A stretch of DNA of 64,000 nt from Actinomadura rupiterrae. Its GTDB lineage: Bacteria > Actinomycetota > Actinomycetes > Streptosporangiales > Streptosporangiaceae. The DNA is taken from assembly GCF_024172125.1 (NCBI RefSeq), contig NZ_JAMZEA010000018.1, forward strand, positions 149,734 through 213,733. The letters are read 5' to 3'. The notes below the pieces were generated by a model that saw only the letters and a list, made by a program, of their open reading frames with translations, was not told the origin of the DNA and did no database searches. The position numbers were made by a program, and so were the translations under genes. Shown here piece after piece: positions 32,615-41,349 of this stretch (its first letter is position 1; every line of letters begins with the position of its first letter).

Positions 32615-33598
32615 TCAGCCCAGCTTCCGGGCGACCTCGGTCGCGTAGTAGGTGAGGATCATGTCGGCGCCGGCCCGGCGGATCGCGGTCAGCGACTCCA
32701 TGATCGTGCGGTCCCGGTCCAGCCAGCCGTTCGCGGCGGCGGCCTCGATCATCGCGTACTCGCCGCTGACCTGGTAGGCGGCGACGGGCACGTCCACCGC
32801 GTCCCGGACGCGCCGGACGATGTCCAGGTACGCCCCGGCGGGCTTCACCATGACCATGTCGGCGCCCTCGTCCAGGTCGAGGAAGGCCTCGCGCAGGGAC
32901 TCGTCGGCGTTGGCCGGGTCCTGCTGGTAGGAGGCGCGGTCGCCGAACTGCGGCGCGCACTCGGCGGCCTCGCGGAACGGGCCGTAGAAGGCGGACGCGT
33001 ACTTGACCGAGTAGCCCAGGATCGACACGTTCTCGTGGCCCGCCGCGTCCAGCGCGGAGCGGATCGCCTCGACCTGGCCGTCCATCATCCCGGACGGCGC
33101 GATCACGGCGGACCCGGCGGCGGCCTGCGAGACCGCGACCGACGCGTACCGCTCCAGCGTCGCGTCGTTGTCGACCTCGCCGGACGCGGTGAGGACGCCG
33201 CAGTGGCCGTGGTCGGTGAACTCGTCCAGGCACGCGTCGGTCATGATCACGGTCGAGTCGCCGAGGTCGGCCACCAGGTCGCGGACCGCCGACTGGACGA
33301 TCCCGTCGGACGCGTCGGCGCCGGAGCCCACGGCGTCCTTCAGGATCGGGACGCCGAACAGGATGATGCCGCCGACGCCCGCCTCGACCGCCTCGTGCGC
33401 GGCCTTGCGCAGCGACTCGCGGGTGTGCTGGACGACGCCGGGCATGGACCCGATCGGCTGCGGCTCGGCGATGCCCTCCTTGACGAACATCGGCAGGATC
33501 ATGTCGGCCGGGGCGAGCCGGGTCTCGGCGGTCAGCCGGCGCAGCGCGGGGGTGCGGCGCAGGCGGCGCGGCCGGGCGACGGGGAACTGGGCGGACAT
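32615..33598 (-). CDS. hemB: Porphobilinogen synthase (HemB)
   Basis: Condenses two 5-aminolevulinates to porphobilinogen. It is 327 aa. The Schiff-base lysine is in MVMVKPAGAYLD near residue 251 and the second active-site lysine in YSVKYASAFYG near 199. The metal-site loop is DACLDEFTDHGHCG near 120. I chose ATG at 33598 because TCTGGAG precedes it at 8 nt; an ATG 9 bp earlier is too close to that site. It lies 65 bp downstream of hemD, past a hairpin, as the last gene of the hemA-C-D-B series. Confidence 0.96.
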   Translation of the reverse strand: MSAQFPVARPRRLRRTPALRRLTAETRLAPADMILPMFVKEGIAEPQPIGSMPGVVQHTRESLRKAAHEAVEAGVGGIILFGVPILKDAVGSGADASDGIVQSAVRDLVADLGDSTVIMTDACLDEFTDHGHCGVLTASGEVDNDATLERYASVAVSQAAAGSAVIAPSGMMDGQVEAIRSALDAAGHENVSILGYSVKYASAFYGPFREAAECAPQFGDRASYQQDPANADESLREAFLDLDEGADMVMVKPAGAYLDIVRRVRDAVDVPVAAYQVSGEYAMIEAAAANGWLDRDRTIMESLTAIRRAGADMILTYYATEVARKLG

Positions 33599-33625
33599 AT
33601 CGGTCATCTCCAGACGAACGAAAAC

Positions 33626-33657
33626 GGCGGGCGCGCCGGGGTCACCGGGCGCCCGCC
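33626..33657 (-). terminator. Hairpin between hemD and hemB
   Basis: GGCGGGCGC / GCGCCCGCC, a perfect 9-bp stem with an inner CCGG pair, just past the hemD stop. It may attenuate rather than stop transcription into hemB. Confidence 0.6.
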
Positions 33658-33666
33658 GCGGGGTCA

Positions 33667-35259
33667 CTACTTGCGGCGGCGCGCGCCCCGGCGCATCTGG
33701 CTGGGCTTGCGCAACGGGTCGCCGTTCTCGATCTGGGCGGCCCTCCGACTCGCACCGTACTCCGCGAGGGCCTCGGCCAGCGCGGAGACCGACGGCTTGG
33801 GCGACATCACGTCCACCCGCAGGCCGTACTCCTCGGCGGTCTTGGCCGTCTGCGGGCCGATGCACGCGATGACGGTCACGTTGTGCGGCTTGCCGGCGAT
33901 GCCGATGAGGTTCTTCACCGTGGACGACGAGGTGAACAGCACCGCGTCGAACCCGCCGCCCTTGATCGCCTCGCGGATCGGCGCGGGCGGCGGCGCGGCC
34001 CGGACGGTCCGGTAGGCGGTCACGTCCTCGCACTCCCAGCCGAGGTCGGTCAGGCCCGCGATGAGCGTGTCGGTGGCGATGTCGGCGCGCGGCAGCAGCA
34101 CCCGGTTGATCGGGTCGAGGTCCTCGTCGTAGGGCGGCCACACCTCGACCAGGCCCTCGGACGACTGCTGCCCGGACGGCGTGAGGTCGGGCTGGACGCC
34201 GAACTCGGCCAGCGCCCGCGCGGTCGCCTCGCCGACGGCCGCGACCTTCAGCCCGGCGAACGCGCGCGCGTCGAGGCCGTAGTCCTGGAACTTCTCCTTC
34301 ACCGCGCGGACGGCGTTGGTGGAGGTGAACACCACCCACTCGTACCGGCCGGTGACCAGGCCCTTGACCGCGCGCTCCATCTGCTGCGGGGTGCGCGGCG
34401 GCTCGACCGAGATCGTCGGCACCTCGTCCGGGACTGCGCCGTAGGAGCGCAGCTGCTCCGACAGCGAGGCGGCCTGCTCCTTGGTGCGCGGCACCAGCAC
34501 CCGCCAGCCGAACAGCGGCTTGGCCTCGAACCAGCCGAGCCGGTCCCGCCACCTCACCACGTCCCCGACGATGATCATCGCCGGTACCTCCATGCCCTTG
34601 GCCTCGGCGGCCAGGCGCTTGAGGTCGGAGACCACGGTCTCCTGCTCGGTGGTGGTGCCGAGCATGGTCATCGCGGCCGGGGTGGAGTCGGGGCGGCCGA
34701 CCGCGATCAGCGACTTGCAGACCTCGGCGACCGAGTGCTCCGCGCCGGCGATCACGAGCGTGGCGCCCTGGTCGGAGAACTCCGCCCAGTCGACACCGCC
34801 CTCGGACGCGTCGATGAACCGCACCTCGCGGTGCTTGTCGTCGGTCAGCGGGATGCCCGCGTACCCGGGCACGCCGGTCAGCGACGACACCCCGGACACG
34901 ATCTCGAACGCGACGCCCGCCTTGTGCAGGGCCTCGCCCCAGGACGCCATCTCGCAGGCCAGCGCCGGGTCGCCCAGGAACAGCCGGACCACCCGGCGGC
35001 CCGCGCGGGCGTGCTTCACGGCGAGCTTCACCGGGTCGGCGACCTCGGCGGAGTCGAGCAGCTCGGCGTCCGCGCGGCGGTGCTCCAGCACCTCCGGGTG
35101 GACCCGCGCGACCGGCGCGATCACCACGTCCGCGCCGCCGAGCACCTCCACCGCGCGCAGGGTGAGCAGTTTCGGGTCGCCCGGTCCGGTGCCGACGAGG
35201 AACACCCGGCCGGCGTCCGGGTCGGTCACGGGACGGCCGGGGACGTTAGCGGGGCTCAC
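33667..35259 (-). CDS. hemD: Fused uroporphyrinogen-III C-methyltransferase / uroporphyrinogen-III synthase (CobA-HemD)
   Basis: 530 aa bifunctional protein. Residues 12-250 are the SAM-dependent tetrapyrrole methyltransferase (FLVGTGPGDPKLLTLRAVEVL, FLGDPALACEMASW). Residues about 265-510 are the uroporphyrinogen-III synthase (GWRVLVPRTKEQAASLSEQL, VVFTSTNAVRAV, VLFTSSSTVKNL). It supplies both haem and sirohaem/cobalamin branches. A basic tail (KPSQMRRGARRRK) ends the protein. The GTG at 35259 overlaps the hemC stop (GTGA). Such fusions are normal in actinomycetes. Confidence 0.94.
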   Translation of the reverse strand: MSPANVPGRPVTDPDAGRVFLVGTGPGDPKLLTLRAVEVLGGADVVIAPVARVHPEVLEHRRADAELLDSAEVADPVKLAVKHARAGRRVVRLFLGDPALACEMASWGEALHKAGVAFEIVSGVSSLTGVPGYAGIPLTDDKHREVRFIDASEGGVDWAEFSDQGATLVIAGAEHSVAEVCKSLIAVGRPDSTPAAMTMLGTTTEQETVVSDLKRLAAEAKGMEVPAMIIVGDVVRWRDRLGWFEAKPLFGWRVLVPRTKEQAASLSEQLRSYGAVPDEVPTISVEPPRTPQQMERAVKGLVTGRYEWVVFTSTNAVRAVKEKFQDYGLDARAFAGLKVAAVGEATARALAEFGVQPDLTPSGQQSSEGLVEVWPPYDEDLDPINRVLLPRADIATDTLIAGLTDLGWECEDVTAYRTVRAAPPPAPIREAIKGGGFDAVLFTSSSTVKNLIGIAGKPHNVTVIACIGPQTAKTAEEYGLRVDVMSPKPSVSALAEALAEYGASRRAAQIENGDPLRKPSQMRRGARRRK

Positions 35260-36176
35260 GAATCGCCCTCCCCCATCAGCTGGTCGGCCCCCCGCCCGAG
35301 CAGCGCCTCGGCGAGCGCGCGGCCCGTCTCGGCGGCCCGGTCGGGGTGGCCGCTTGCGGACAGCCGCACCTGCCGCGTGCCGTCGTGCGCGACGACGGCG
35401 GCGGTCACGTGCAGCGTGCTTTCGTTGACGACGGCGTGCGCGCCCACCGGGGCCGAGCAGCCGCCTTCGAGGACGGCGAGCACCGTGCGCTCGGCGGTCG
35501 CGGCGGCGCGGGTCTCGGCGTCGTCGATCGCGGCGAGCAGGGCGACCAGCTCCGGGTCGTCCGCGCGGCACTCCAGCGCCAGCGCGCCCTGGCCGGGCGC
35601 GGGCAGCATGGCGTCCGGCTCGAACACCTCGGCCACGTCGTCCAGCCGCCCGATGCGCTTCAGCCCGGCGTAGGCGAGCACGACGGCGTCCAGCTCGCCG
35701 TCGGTGACCTTGCGGAGCCGAGTGTCGGCGTTGCCGCGGATCGGCACGACCTCGATGTCCGGACGCAGCGCGCGCAGCTGTGCGACGCGGCGCGGCGAGC
35801 CCGTGCCGACGCGCGCGCCCGTGTGCAGGTCGGCCAGCTTGCGCGGGCCGCACAGCGCGTCGCGCGGGTCGTCGCGGCGCGGGACGGCGGCGAGCGCGAT
35901 CCCCTCGGCGGGCCCGGTGGGCAGGTCCTTCAGGCTGTGCACCGCGAAGTCCACCTCGCCGGCCAGCAGCCTCTCCCGGAGCCCGTTGACGAAGACCCCG
36001 GTCCCCCCGATCTGCGCGAGCAGTGCCTTGGATACATCACCCTCGGTCGTTACCCCGACTAGCTCGACGCCATGCCCGGTGGCCTGCGTCAATGCGTCGG
36101 CGACCAGACCGGACTGGGTGGTGGCCATCAGGCTCCTGCGCGTGCCGAGCCGCAGTCGCCGGTCCGATTCCGTCAC
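35256..36176 (-). CDS. hemC: Hydroxymethylbilane synthase (HemC)
   Basis: Polymerises four porphobilinogens to hydroxymethylbilane. It is 306 aa. The dipyrromethane-cofactor cysteine is in LEGGCSAPVGAH near residue 240. Substrate-binding elements HSLKDLPT (near 80), GTGSPRRVAQLRALRPD (near 124) and PAPGQGALALECR are present. The GTG start overlaps the hemA stop by 4 bp. It is the second gene of the haem operon proper. Confidence 0.96.
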   Translation of the reverse strand: MTESDRRLRLGTRRSLMATTQSGLVADALTQATGHGVELVGVTTEGDVSKALLAQIGGTGVFVNGLRERLLAGEVDFAVHSLKDLPTGPAEGIALAAVPRRDDPRDALCGPRKLADLHTGARVGTGSPRRVAQLRALRPDIEVVPIRGNADTRLRKVTDGELDAVVLAYAGLKRIGRLDDVAEVFEPDAMLPAPGQGALALECRADDPELVALLAAIDDAETRAAATAERTVLAVLEGGCSAPVGAHAVVNESTLHVTAAVVAHDGTRQVRLSASGHPDRAAETGRALAEALLGRGADQLMGEGDS

Positions 36177-37489
36177 GTCTGGCTTCCTTCGATGTTGTCG
36201 GCGCGCACCACGGCCTCGGGCTTGCTCGGGTCGAGGCCGAACAGCTCGCGCAGCGCGTCGGCGTAGGCGTCCCCCCCGGGCGCCGCGGCCAGCTCCTTCA
36301 CCCGGACGGTCGGCTGGTGCAGCAGCTTGTCGGCCACCCGCCGGACGGTCTGGGCGATCTCCTTGTAGGCCCGCTCGTCGATGTCGGGCAGCCGTCCCGC
36401 CAGGCGCGCCAGCTCCGCGTCCACCACCTCGGTGGCCTTGGACCGCAGCGCCACCACGGTCGGCGCGACCGCCGCCGCTCGCGCCGCCGACAGGTACGCC
36501 GAGACCTCGTCGCAGACGATCCGCTTGACCTGCTCGACCGCCTCCGGGCCGACCGCCTTGGCCGCCTCCTGCGCGACCCGCAGGTCGTCCAGCCCGGCCA
36601 GCGCGACGCCGGGCACCTCGCGGACGCCCGGGTCCACGTCATGCGGCAGCGCCAGATCCAGGAAGAACCGCCGCTCGGGGCGGGCGCCCGCGCCGGTCAG
36701 CATGCCGGCGGTGATCACGCGGCCGGTCGCGCCGGTGCAGGAGACGACCAGGTCGGCCTCGGCGAGGGCGGCGGTCAGCTCGTCCATCCGGATCGCGCGG
36801 GCCGGGACGTCCAGGGACGCGGCGAGCCGGACGGCGTTCGCGTGCGTCCGGTTCGCGATCACGACCTCGCCCGCGCCGGCGCGGCTCAGCGTCGCGGCGG
36901 CCAGCGAGCTCATCGAGCCCGCGCCGACGACCAGCGCGCGCTTGCCGGGCAGCGGGCCCAGGTGCTTCTCGGCCACTTCGAGGCCGACGCTGACCAGGGA
37001 CGCCCCGGCCTGGTCGATCCCGGTCTCGTGGTGCGCGCGCTTGCCGACCCGCAGCGCCCGCTGGAGCAGGTCGTGCAGGTCGCGGCCGACGGTGTGCTCG
37101 TCCTGGCCGAGCTTGAACGCCTGCCGGATCTGGCCGAGGATCTGCCCCTCGCCGACGACCATCGAGTCCAGGCCGCTCGCGACCGCGAACACGTGCTGGA
37201 CGGCCCGCTCCTCGTAGTGCACGTAGAGGTGCCGCGACAGCTCCTCCAGCGGGACGCCGCTGTGCAGCGCGAGCAGCTCCGACACGGCCGTGACGCCGCC
37301 GTGGAAGCGGTCGACGACCGCGTAGACCTCGACCCGGTTGCACGTGGAGACGATCGCCGTCTCGGACACGTGCCCGCAATCGCGCACCGAGTGCAGCAGT
37401 TTCAGCAGGTCGTCGCCCGACACCGCGGCGCGCTCCAGCAGCGCCACCGGTGCACTGCGGTGGCTGAGGCCCACCACCAGCACGCTCAT
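36173..37489 (-). CDS. hemA: Glutamyl-tRNA reductase (HemA)
   Basis: Committed first step of C5 haem synthesis, reducing glutamyl-tRNA to glutamate-1-semialdehyde with NADPH. It is 438 aa. The catalytic cysteine is in IVSTCNRVEVYAV near residue 50 and VVGEGQILGQIR is near 111. The NADPH fold VVGAGSMSSLAA is near 190. A C-terminal dimerisation helix domain is present. It lies 145 bp downstream of rex, an arrangement known from Streptomyces, where rex-hemACD is a Rex-repressed transcription unit. Its supply of semialdehyde feeds HemL at 25-26 kb. Confidence 0.96.
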   Translation of the reverse strand: MSVLVVGLSHRSAPVALLERAAVSGDDLLKLLHSVRDCGHVSETAIVSTCNRVEVYAVVDRFHGGVTAVSELLALHSGVPLEELSRHLYVHYEERAVQHVFAVASGLDSMVVGEGQILGQIRQAFKLGQDEHTVGRDLHDLLQRALRVGKRAHHETGIDQAGASLVSVGLEVAEKHLGPLPGKRALVVGAGSMSSLAAATLSRAGAGEVVIANRTHANAVRLAASLDVPARAIRMDELTAALAEADLVVSCTGATGRVITAGMLTGAGARPERRFFLDLALPHDVDPGVREVPGVALAGLDDLRVAQEAAKAVGPEAVEQVKRIVCDEVSAYLSAARAAAVAPTVVALRSKATEVVDAELARLAGRLPDIDERAYKEIAQTVRRVADKLLHQPTVRVKELAAAPGGDAYADALRELFGLDPSKPEAVVRADNIEGSQT

Positions 37490-37634
37490 CGGCCGGTTCC
37501 CCGCTCTCGTTCGCTCATCGCCTGCTCGTCCATCGCACCCCGGGCCACTGGCCTACCGGTCGTGGCACGCTCGTCCGTCCGCACCATCGTCCCCGACCGG
37601 AGCGCCCGGCGGGCGGAGCCGGTCCCATCGCGCA

Positions 37635-38399
37635 TCACTCGGCCGCCTCCACGTACTGCACGGGCTCGCGCGGCGTGCCGTTCAGCCCGCGCGGCGCGCC
37701 GTCCAGGCCGCCGAGGCCGTCCGGACCGCCCGCCTTGCGCTGCTCGTGGAAGGCGAGGATCTGCAGCTCGATCGACAGGTCCACCTTGCGGACGTCCACC
37801 CACTCGGGGACGGTGAGCACGACCGGCGCGAAGTTCAGCACGCTGGTCACGCCCGCCGCCACCACCCGGTCGCAGACGCCCTGCGCCGCGCCCGCCGGTG
37901 TCGCGATCACGGCGATGGACACGCCGTGCTCGCCGATGACGTCCTCCAGGCGGTCGATGTGCTGCACCGCCATGCCGGAGATCTCCTGCCCGACGATCCC
38001 CTCGTCGGCGTCCAGCAGACCCGCCACGCGGAAGCCGCGGGAGGCGAAGCCGCCGTAACCGGCGAGGGCGCGGCCCAGGTTACCGACCCCGATGATGGCC
38101 ACGACCCAATCCTGGGTCAGGCCCAGTTCACGGGAGATCTGGTAGACGAGGTACTCGACCTCGTACCCGACCCCGCGGGTGCCGTACGAGCCCAGGTGGG
38201 ACAGGTCCTTGCGCAGCTTCGCCGAGTTCACCCCGGCGGCGGACGCCAGCTCCTCCGAGGAGACGGTGGCGACGCCCCGGTCCTGGAGCGCGTGCAGCGC
38301 CCGCAGGTAGACCGGCAGCCGGGCCACGGTGGCCTCCGGGATGCCCCGGGGCCGGGTGGCGTCCACGCGGTCGCGGTGGCGGGTCTGTCGAGGTGTCAC
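37635..38399 (-). CDS. rex: Redox-sensing transcriptional repressor Rex
   Basis: 254 aa. The N-terminal winged helix is SSEELASAAGVNSAKLRKDL followed by SHLGSYGTRGVGYEV. The NAD(H)-binding Rossmann domain has VVAIIGVGNLGRALAGYGGF near residue 98 and a C-terminal domain-swap helix. Rex binds DNA when NADH/NAD is low and releases it as NADH rises. It leads the hemA-C-D genes and carries its own operator over the -35 box. The C-terminal 25 residues (GGLDGAPRGLNGTPREPVQY) are a variable Gly/Pro tail. Start GTG at 38399, chosen by family alignment. Confidence 0.95.
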   Translation of the reverse strand: MTPRQTRHRDRVDATRPRGIPEATVARLPVYLRALHALQDRGVATVSSEELASAAGVNSAKLRKDLSHLGSYGTRGVGYEVEYLVYQISRELGLTQDWVVAIIGVGNLGRALAGYGGFASRGFRVAGLLDADEGIVGQEISGMAVQHIDRLEDVIGEHGVSIAVIATPAGAAQGVCDRVVAAGVTSVLNFAPVVLTVPEWVDVRKVDLSIELQILAFHEQRKAGGPDGLGGLDGAPRGLNGTPREPVQYVEAAE

Positions 38400-38498
38400 G
38401 GCCTGCTCTTCGGGGGCTCGACGCTGAGTCCGGTCCGGTCACGGCGTGTCCGGGCCGGAAGCGACGGGAACCGTGCCCGGGACCCGAGGCTGCCTTCC

Positions 38499-38527
38499 AG
38501 ATTAAGCCTTTGTGAATACACGCACAA
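38499..38527 (-). promoter_or_regulatory. rex promoter with overlapping Rex operator
   Basis: On the minus strand there is TTGTGC, exactly 17 bp, then TAATCT (-10 at 38499-38504, -35 at 38522-38527). The operator TTGTGAATACACGCACAA (38510-38527) covers the -35 and part of the spacer. It matches the Rex consensus at the outer TTGTG / CACAA and inner AA, with two changes on one half-site. This geometry predicts autorepression. Confidence 0.82.
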
Positions 38528-38726
38528 AGTCACCCCCGGCTCGGCGGGCCCGCCGTTCCGGCGCTTCCGGGCGCGTCATCGCACGTCAGCGACTGCCGAT
38601 TGGGCCTTTCCGGCCGGTCGGGCCCCAGTTTTCCCCGCGGACGAGTGTGACTGACGGAACACCGCATTCGGCCGTCTGACACATTCGCGCCTCAGCGGGT
38701 AGCGCGATTTCGCCGATTCCGGATGG

Positions 38727-39053
38727 TCAGGCCCGGCGCCTCTTGGCGATGGCCGCGCGCAGCCGCGCCTCGTCCACCCGCCAGAAGTCCACCTGGACGC
38801 CGTCGACCAGCGTGACCGGGATCTGCTCCCAGTACTCGCGCTGAAGCTCCTCGTCCTGGGTGATGTCGCGCTCCTCGAAGCGGACGCCCTCGTCCGCGAC
38901 GACCCGCTCGATCACCCCGCGCGCGTCATCGCACAGGTGGCACCCCGGCTTCCCGAGCATGGTCACCACGACCTCGCTCACCGGCGCGACGTGTCCCTCG
39001 CTCATCGGCGCGACGTGTTCCTCGCTCATCGGCGCGACGCGTTTCCCGCTCAT
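38727..39053 (-). CDS. Glutaredoxin-like protein with repeated N-terminal start region
   Basis: 108 aa from the ATG at 39053, which overlaps the previous stop (ATGA). The thioredoxin-fold core starts near residue 28 (VVTMLGKPGCHLCDDAR, redox CHLC), and IPVTLVDG carries the cis-Pro. This is the DUF836/glutaredoxin-2-type short form. Before it, an 8-residue unit repeats: MSGKRVAP, MSEEHVAP, MSEGHVAP, VSEVVVTM. Each repeat supplies an in-frame ATG or GTG, at 39053, 39029, 39005 and 38981. The biological start could be any of the four; the shortest gives the usual family length. Confidence 0.85.
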   Translation of the reverse strand: MSGKRVAPMSEEHVAPMSEGHVAPVSEVVVTMLGKPGCHLCDDARGVIERVVADEGVRFEERDITQDEELQREYWEQIPVTLVDGVQVDFWRVDEARLRAAIAKRRRA

Positions 39054-40372
39054 CGGCGCGGCCTTGCATTGGGCGGGCCGGGCGGGGTCGGGGCTCCGCC
39101 GGGCGGCAGCGGGGCGGGGCCGTCGCCGCCGGGCAGCGGGAGGATCTTGGCGGCGCCGAGCCGGATCTCGATCACGTTCGTCGCCAGCACGTGCGGGCGC
39201 GAGTCGGCCTGGAAGCGGCGCTGGTGCGGCAGGTTCTGGTGCGCGGAGAACGCGGCCTGGTTGCGGAACAGCTGGTAGAAGATCCGCTGCGTGGGCGCGT
39301 TCACCACCTGGTGCGAGGTGAAGACCAGGTTGTCCGGCTCGGAGCCGCGGGCGGCGGCGATCAGGTCGGCGGCGAGCCGGTCGAACGCCTCCTCCCGGCC
39401 GTCCAGCAGGGTGTAGACGGTGATCTGGCCGCAGACCTGGGACGTGTCGGGCGGACCGGCGGCGGCAGCGGCCGCGGCGGCCATCACGTCGTTCAGCGCG
39501 TTCGGCCCGTTCAGGCCGCCGGGACCGGCCGGCGGACCGGCGGGCGGCGGCGCCGGGACGGGCGGCTGCTGCGGCATCGGCTCCGGCGGGCGCCGCCGGC
39601 GTCCGGCCGGACGGTCCGGGGCGGCGGTCATCGCGTTCGCCGAGACGGCCCGCGCGGGCGGCTCGTCGTAGCCGGTCGGGTGCTCGTCGTAGCCGTCCTC
39701 GCCCTCCTCGAAGACCGGGAGGGTGCGCATCGAGCCGTACCAGACCAGCCCGGCGGCGGCGCCGAGCGCGATCACCGCGGCGGGCGCGGGCAGCAGCCCG
39801 CGGGTGCCGCTGACGACCAGCACCCCGGCGAGCGCGACCAGCGCGATCGGGATCATCAGCTCCTGCGCCTCGACGTCCCGCCGGGACGCCAGCCACGCGG
39901 TGAAGCCCGCGCAGCCGACCAGCGCCAGCACCGACACCACGTGCGCGCCGTCGATCAGCAGCAGCGGCAGCGCGTCGTAGGTCTTGGACGGCTTGGGCAG
40001 GTCCTTGGTCAGCGCGGTGACCTTCAGCGGGTCGACCAGCAGGATGACCACGGCGACCAGCGTGTAGGAGACCGCGAACAGCCAGGCTACGAACCGCACC
40101 TGCACGAGCCGGGCGATCAGTTCCACCATGCCGAGCGCGAGCCAGACGGGCGCGAGCAGGGCCGCGCCGAGTTCCTCGACCCGGAAGACCGGCCCGTTGA
40201 ACTTCATGAGGAAGCCCGCCGTCATGGCCAGCAGCGCCAGGGACAGCCCCACCGAGGTGACCGACCACGCGATCAGGTAGAGCATGCGGTCCGTGTAGGC
40301 GCGCTTGACCAGCAACCCGGTGGCGATTAAGGCGCCGAGGGTCGCCAGCAGGGCGAGGAGAGCGTTGACCAT
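39050..40372 (-). CDS. Membrane protein fused to an antibiotic-biosynthesis-monooxygenase (ABM) domain
   Basis: 440 aa. Residues 1-235 contain about seven transmembrane helices (LLALLATLGALIATGLL, YTLVAVVILLV, ALVALAGVLVVS among them). A Pro/Gly/Ala linker (PEPMPQQPPVPAPPPAGPP) leads to a small soluble domain near 325-415. This domain (ITVYTLLDGREEAFDRLAAD, IFYQLFRNQAAFSAHQNLPH) has the ferredoxin-like ABM fold pattern. The C-terminus is Pro-rich. The gene is coupled to the glutaredoxin gene and divergent from bldN. The combination is unusual and the function is unknown; a redox or haem link is possible from the neighbours. Confidence 0.72.
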   Translation of the reverse strand: MVNALLALLATLGALIATGLLVKRAYTDRMLYLIAWSVTSVGLSLALLAMTAGFLMKFNGPVFRVEELGAALLAPVWLALGMVELIARLVQVRFVAWLFAVSYTLVAVVILLVDPLKVTALTKDLPKPSKTYDALPLLLIDGAHVVSVLALVGCAGFTAWLASRRDVEAQELMIPIALVALAGVLVVSGTRGLLPAPAAVIALGAAAGLVWYGSMRTLPVFEEGEDGYDEHPTGYDEPPARAVSANAMTAAPDRPAGRRRRPPEPMPQQPPVPAPPPAGPPAGPGGLNGPNALNDVMAAAAAAAAGPPDTSQVCGQITVYTLLDGREEAFDRLAADLIAAARGSEPDNLVFTSHQVVNAPTQRIFYQLFRNQAAFSAHQNLPHQRRFQADSRPHVLATNVIEIRLGAAKILPLPGGDGPAPLPPGGAPTPPGPPNARPRR

Positions 40373-40511
40373 CGCGCCCCATGGTGCCCGATGCGGAGGG
40401 ATGAGAGGTAACCCGGGCGCCGATTCGGGCCGCAGCCGCCCGTTTCGGTACTACCGGGCACCCCATCCGGAACCCCCACAAGCCCCTCCGGCCCTACCGC
40501 CCGTCCCTCCG

Positions 40512-40582
40512 CCCCCCTCATCCCTCGGGATGCGGGGGGTGGGGGGTGGGGGTTCGATGTGGTGGTGGGGGCGGGGTGGGGG
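40512..40582 (+). promoter_or_regulatory. Hairpin and G-quadruplex-prone tract upstream of bldN
   Basis: CCCCCC T CATCC pairs with GGATG C GGGGGG around a CTCG loop (40512-40539). From 40534 to 40582 the plus strand has six runs of 4-6 G with mostly single-base loops, a strong quadruplex pattern. It ends 75 bp before the bldN start, in the intergenic region shared with the divergent membrane-protein gene. A TATCTA -10-like element follows at about 40607. Confidence 0.75.
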
Positions 40583-40657
40583 CATTGCCTCGTATACCGG
40601 GGCGTATCTACAGTGGCCTTTCACGCCTGGGGTCGCGTCCGCACCGAGGAGAACTGC

Positions 40658-41320
40658 ATGAGCAGCTTGACCCTCGACATCCGGTCCGTACCGTTCACCC
40701 GTCCTTCCCTCCGGCGCGCGCCCGCCACGTCCCGCCGTGCCGGCCGCGACATCCGCGAGGTCACCGGCGTGGACGATCCGGCCAAGGCCCTGGTGCTCCG
40801 CGCCCGCGAGGGGGATGCCGAGGCGTTCGGACGGCTCTACGACCGGTACCTGGACCTGGTCTACCGGTACGTCTACTACCGGGTCGGCTCGCACTCCCTC
40901 GCCGAGGACCTGTGCAGCGAGACGTTCCTGCGCGCGTGGCGGCGGATGGCCGACTTCAACTGGCAGGGCAAGGACTTCGGCGCCTGGCTCGTCACGATCG
41001 CCCGGAACCTGGTCGCCGACCACTTCAAGTCCGGCCGGTACCGGCTGGAGGTCTGCACGGCCGACCTGCTCGAACCGGAGCGTCCCCAGGAGGGTCCCGA
41101 ACGGGCGGTGCTGGACTCGATCACGCACCGGGCCGTCCTCGCTGCCGTCCGGAGGCTCGGCGAGGAGCAGCGCCAGTGCGTGGTGCTGCGCTTCCTGCAC
41201 GGGCTGTCGGTGGCCGAGACGGCCGTGGTCATGGGCAAGAAGACCGGCGCGGTCAAGGCGCTGCAGTACCGCGCCGTCCGGTCGCTCACCCGGATGCTGC
41301 CCGAAGACCTGCAGGGCTGA
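40658..41320 (+). CDS. bldN: ECF RNA polymerase sigma factor, BldN family
   Basis: 220 aa. Sigma region 2 (EAFGRLYDRYLDLVYRYVYY, then SETFLRAWRRMADFNWQG) and region 4 (QCVVLRFLHGLSVAETAVVM, GAVKALQYRAVRSL) are intact. AWLVTIARNLVADHFKSGRYRLEV is characteristic of BldN, which directs chaplin/rodlin and other aerial-hyphae genes. The start at 40658 has GAGGAGAA 4 nt upstream. The N-terminal extension ahead of region 2 is only about 50 residues, shorter than the roughly 86-residue pro-sequence of Streptomyces BldN. The next gene is a HAD phosphatase and not the anti-sigma RsbN. Confidence 0.9.
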   Translation: MSSLTLDIRSVPFTRPSLRRAPATSRRAGRDIREVTGVDDPAKALVLRAREGDAEAFGRLYDRYLDLVYRYVYYRVGSHSLAEDLCSETFLRAWRRMADFNWQGKDFGAWLVTIARNLVADHFKSGRYRLEVCTADLLEPERPQEGPERAVLDSITHRAVLAAVRRLGEEQRQCVVLRFLHGLSVAETAVVMGKKTGAVKALQYRAVRSLTRMLPEDLQG

Positions 41321-41349
41321 GCGTGCGGCGGGTTGAATACGCTCGGGTC

